Below, piece by piece: positions 21,593 to 22,252 of a DNA stretch of 22,252 nt (position 1 is its first letter; every line of letters begins with the position of its first letter). A model generated the notes under the pieces. The model was not told the DNA's origin, made no database searches, and was given only the letters and a program-made list of their open reading frames with translations. The translations under genes were made by a program, and so were the position numbers. The DNA is taken from contig CAYFRM010000072.1 in NCBI GenBank assembly GCA_964345635.1, forward strand, positions 1-22,252, given 5' to 3'. Source of the DNA: WVXT01 sp964345635 (GTDB taxonomy: Bacteria; UBA6262; WVXT01).

Positions 21593-22252
21593 TTGGAAAA
21601 GACTCTGCTGGACGACATTTTGCCATTTGTTTCTAAACCGGGCAGGTATCTGGGCAATGAGTGGAATGTAATTCATAAAGATTGGGAAAGCGCCCGGGTA
21701 AAAGTTGTTCTATGTTACCCCGATATCTACGAACTGGGTATGTCTAACCTGGGATTGCAGATTCTCTATTCTATCATTAACCGGAGACAAGATTCACTCG
21801 CCGAAAGGGTCTACGCCCCGGGATTAGATGCGGAAAAAGTATTAAGGGAGAGAGGAATTCCCCTTTTTTCCCTGGAGTCAAAAAGACCTCTTAAAGATTT
21901 CGATATCATTGGTTTTACTTTGCAGCACGAGTTATCCTATACTAATATTTTGAATATCCTGAGTTTAGCAGAGATTCCTCTCCGTTCCCGGAACCGAAAT
22001 GGGAAGTTTCCTCTGATAATAGCCGGTGGACCTTCTGCTTCCAACCCCGAACCCTTAGCCGATTTTATTGATGCTTTTGTCCTGGGAGACGGCGAGGAGG
22101 TAATAGGAGAAATTATAGAGATTTATAAGAAATATAAGGGGAGCCGACTCCTAAAAGCGCTGGCAAAGATTCCCGGAGTCTACGTGCCATCGTTATATGA
22201 AGTAGATTATAAGGAAGACGGCACCATCCAGGGGATAGAGGGGAAGGGAGAC
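21593..22252 (+). CDS. B12-binding radical SAM protein, N-terminal part (cut by window end)
   Basis: The first 220 residues of a protein of the TIGR03960 type (two-part radical SAM family, usually about 600 or more residues). It shows LLPFVSKPGRYLGNEWN-like opening residues, VVLCYPDIYELGMSNLGLQILYSIIN, ERVYAPGLDAEKVLRERGIPLFSLESKRPL, FDIIGFTLQHELSYTNILNIL and GGPSASNPEPLADFIDAFVLGDGEEVIGE, the cobalamin-binding-like half. The CxxxCxxC radical SAM cluster lies beyond the window, so it is not seen. Such genes are often followed by a small DUF2344-type partner and by rng, L21 and L27 genes. The start is TTG at 21593. Its exact substrate is unknown; roles in RNA or protein modification have been proposed for related proteins. 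Confidence 0.85.
   Translation, partial: MEKTLLDDILPFVSKPGRYLGNEWNVIHKDWESARVKVVLCYPDIYELGMSNLGLQILYSIINRRQDSLAERVYAPGLDAEKVLRERGIPLFSLESKRPLKDFDIIGFTLQHELSYTNILNILSLAEIPLRSRNRNGKFPLIIAGGPSASNPEPLADFIDAFVLGDGEEVIGEIIEIYKKYKGSRLLKALAKIPGVYVPSLYEVDYKEDGTIQGIEGKGD

Noticed and set aside
21406..21657. Minus-strand frame with LTLTLSPKGRGK and HPNPLPEGQ residues
   Set aside because: These residues are the reverse translation of the palindromic repeats and not a protein.

Overview
The window is one long, all-forward gene run: a nearly complete bacterial S10-spc-alpha ribosomal protein cluster, followed after only 11 bp by the rod-shape (elongasome) genes mreB, mreC, mreD, mrdA and rodA, and then the start of a B12-binding radical SAM protein cut by the window edge. 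No tRNA, rRNA, CRISPR array, transposase or phage gene is visible, and no gap between genes exceeds about 270 bp.

Organism. The presence of mreBCD/mrdA/rodA implies a rod-shaped, peptidoglycan-making bacterium. Start codons are unusually often TTG (rplV, rpsC, rpsN, rpsH, rplR, rpsE and the last gene) or GTG (rpsS, rpsD, mreC), most with strong Shine-Dalgarno (SD) sequences. S14 is the short zinc type, and S4, L24, L36 and adenylate kinase keep their metal-binding cysteines. The L30 gene (rpmD) is missing from its usual place between rpsE and rplO. Moderate base composition, these traits and the gaps rich in palindromic repeats suggest an uncultured candidate-phylum bacterium, perhaps Omnitrophota- or Aerophobota-like. 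That is only a guess; I cannot place it firmly from the sequence alone.

Layout. 56-4942: S10, L3, L4, L23, L2, S19, L22, S3, L16. 4979-9619: L29, S17, L14, L24, L5, S14, S8, L6, L18, S5, L15 (no L30). 9631-12412: secY, adk, map. 12431-15748: infA, rpmJ, S13, S11, S4, rpoA, L17. 15760-21480: mreB, mreC, mreD (frame broken at a run of nine T), mrdA, rodA. 21593-end: partial radical SAM gene.

Points of interest. (1) mreD is split by a one-base phase change at a T9 run, which could be a sequencing error, a true mutation or slippage. (2) Several ribosomal proteins carry long Lys/Glu- or Lys/Ala-rich tails (L3, S3, S11), and the L3 tail is encoded by a near-perfect 9-bp tandem repeat. (3) The operon gaps hold several unrelated palindromic repeat families, including a nested multi-hairpin element between rplR and rpsE. 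(4) One repeat family appears to supply the SD sequence of the next gene in two places. (5) A 271-bp gap between rplE and rpsN has paired inverted repeats and, on the opposite strand, a small ORF with a well-placed SD.

How the genes work together. The ribosomal proteins, RNA polymerase alpha subunit, initiation factor IF-1, the Sec translocon channel, adenylate kinase and methionine aminopeptidase supply transcription, translation, nascent-chain processing and membrane insertion. The mre/mrdA/rodA block builds the lateral cell wall. Their close same-strand packing suggests, but does not prove, that growth in mass and elongation of the wall are co-expressed here.
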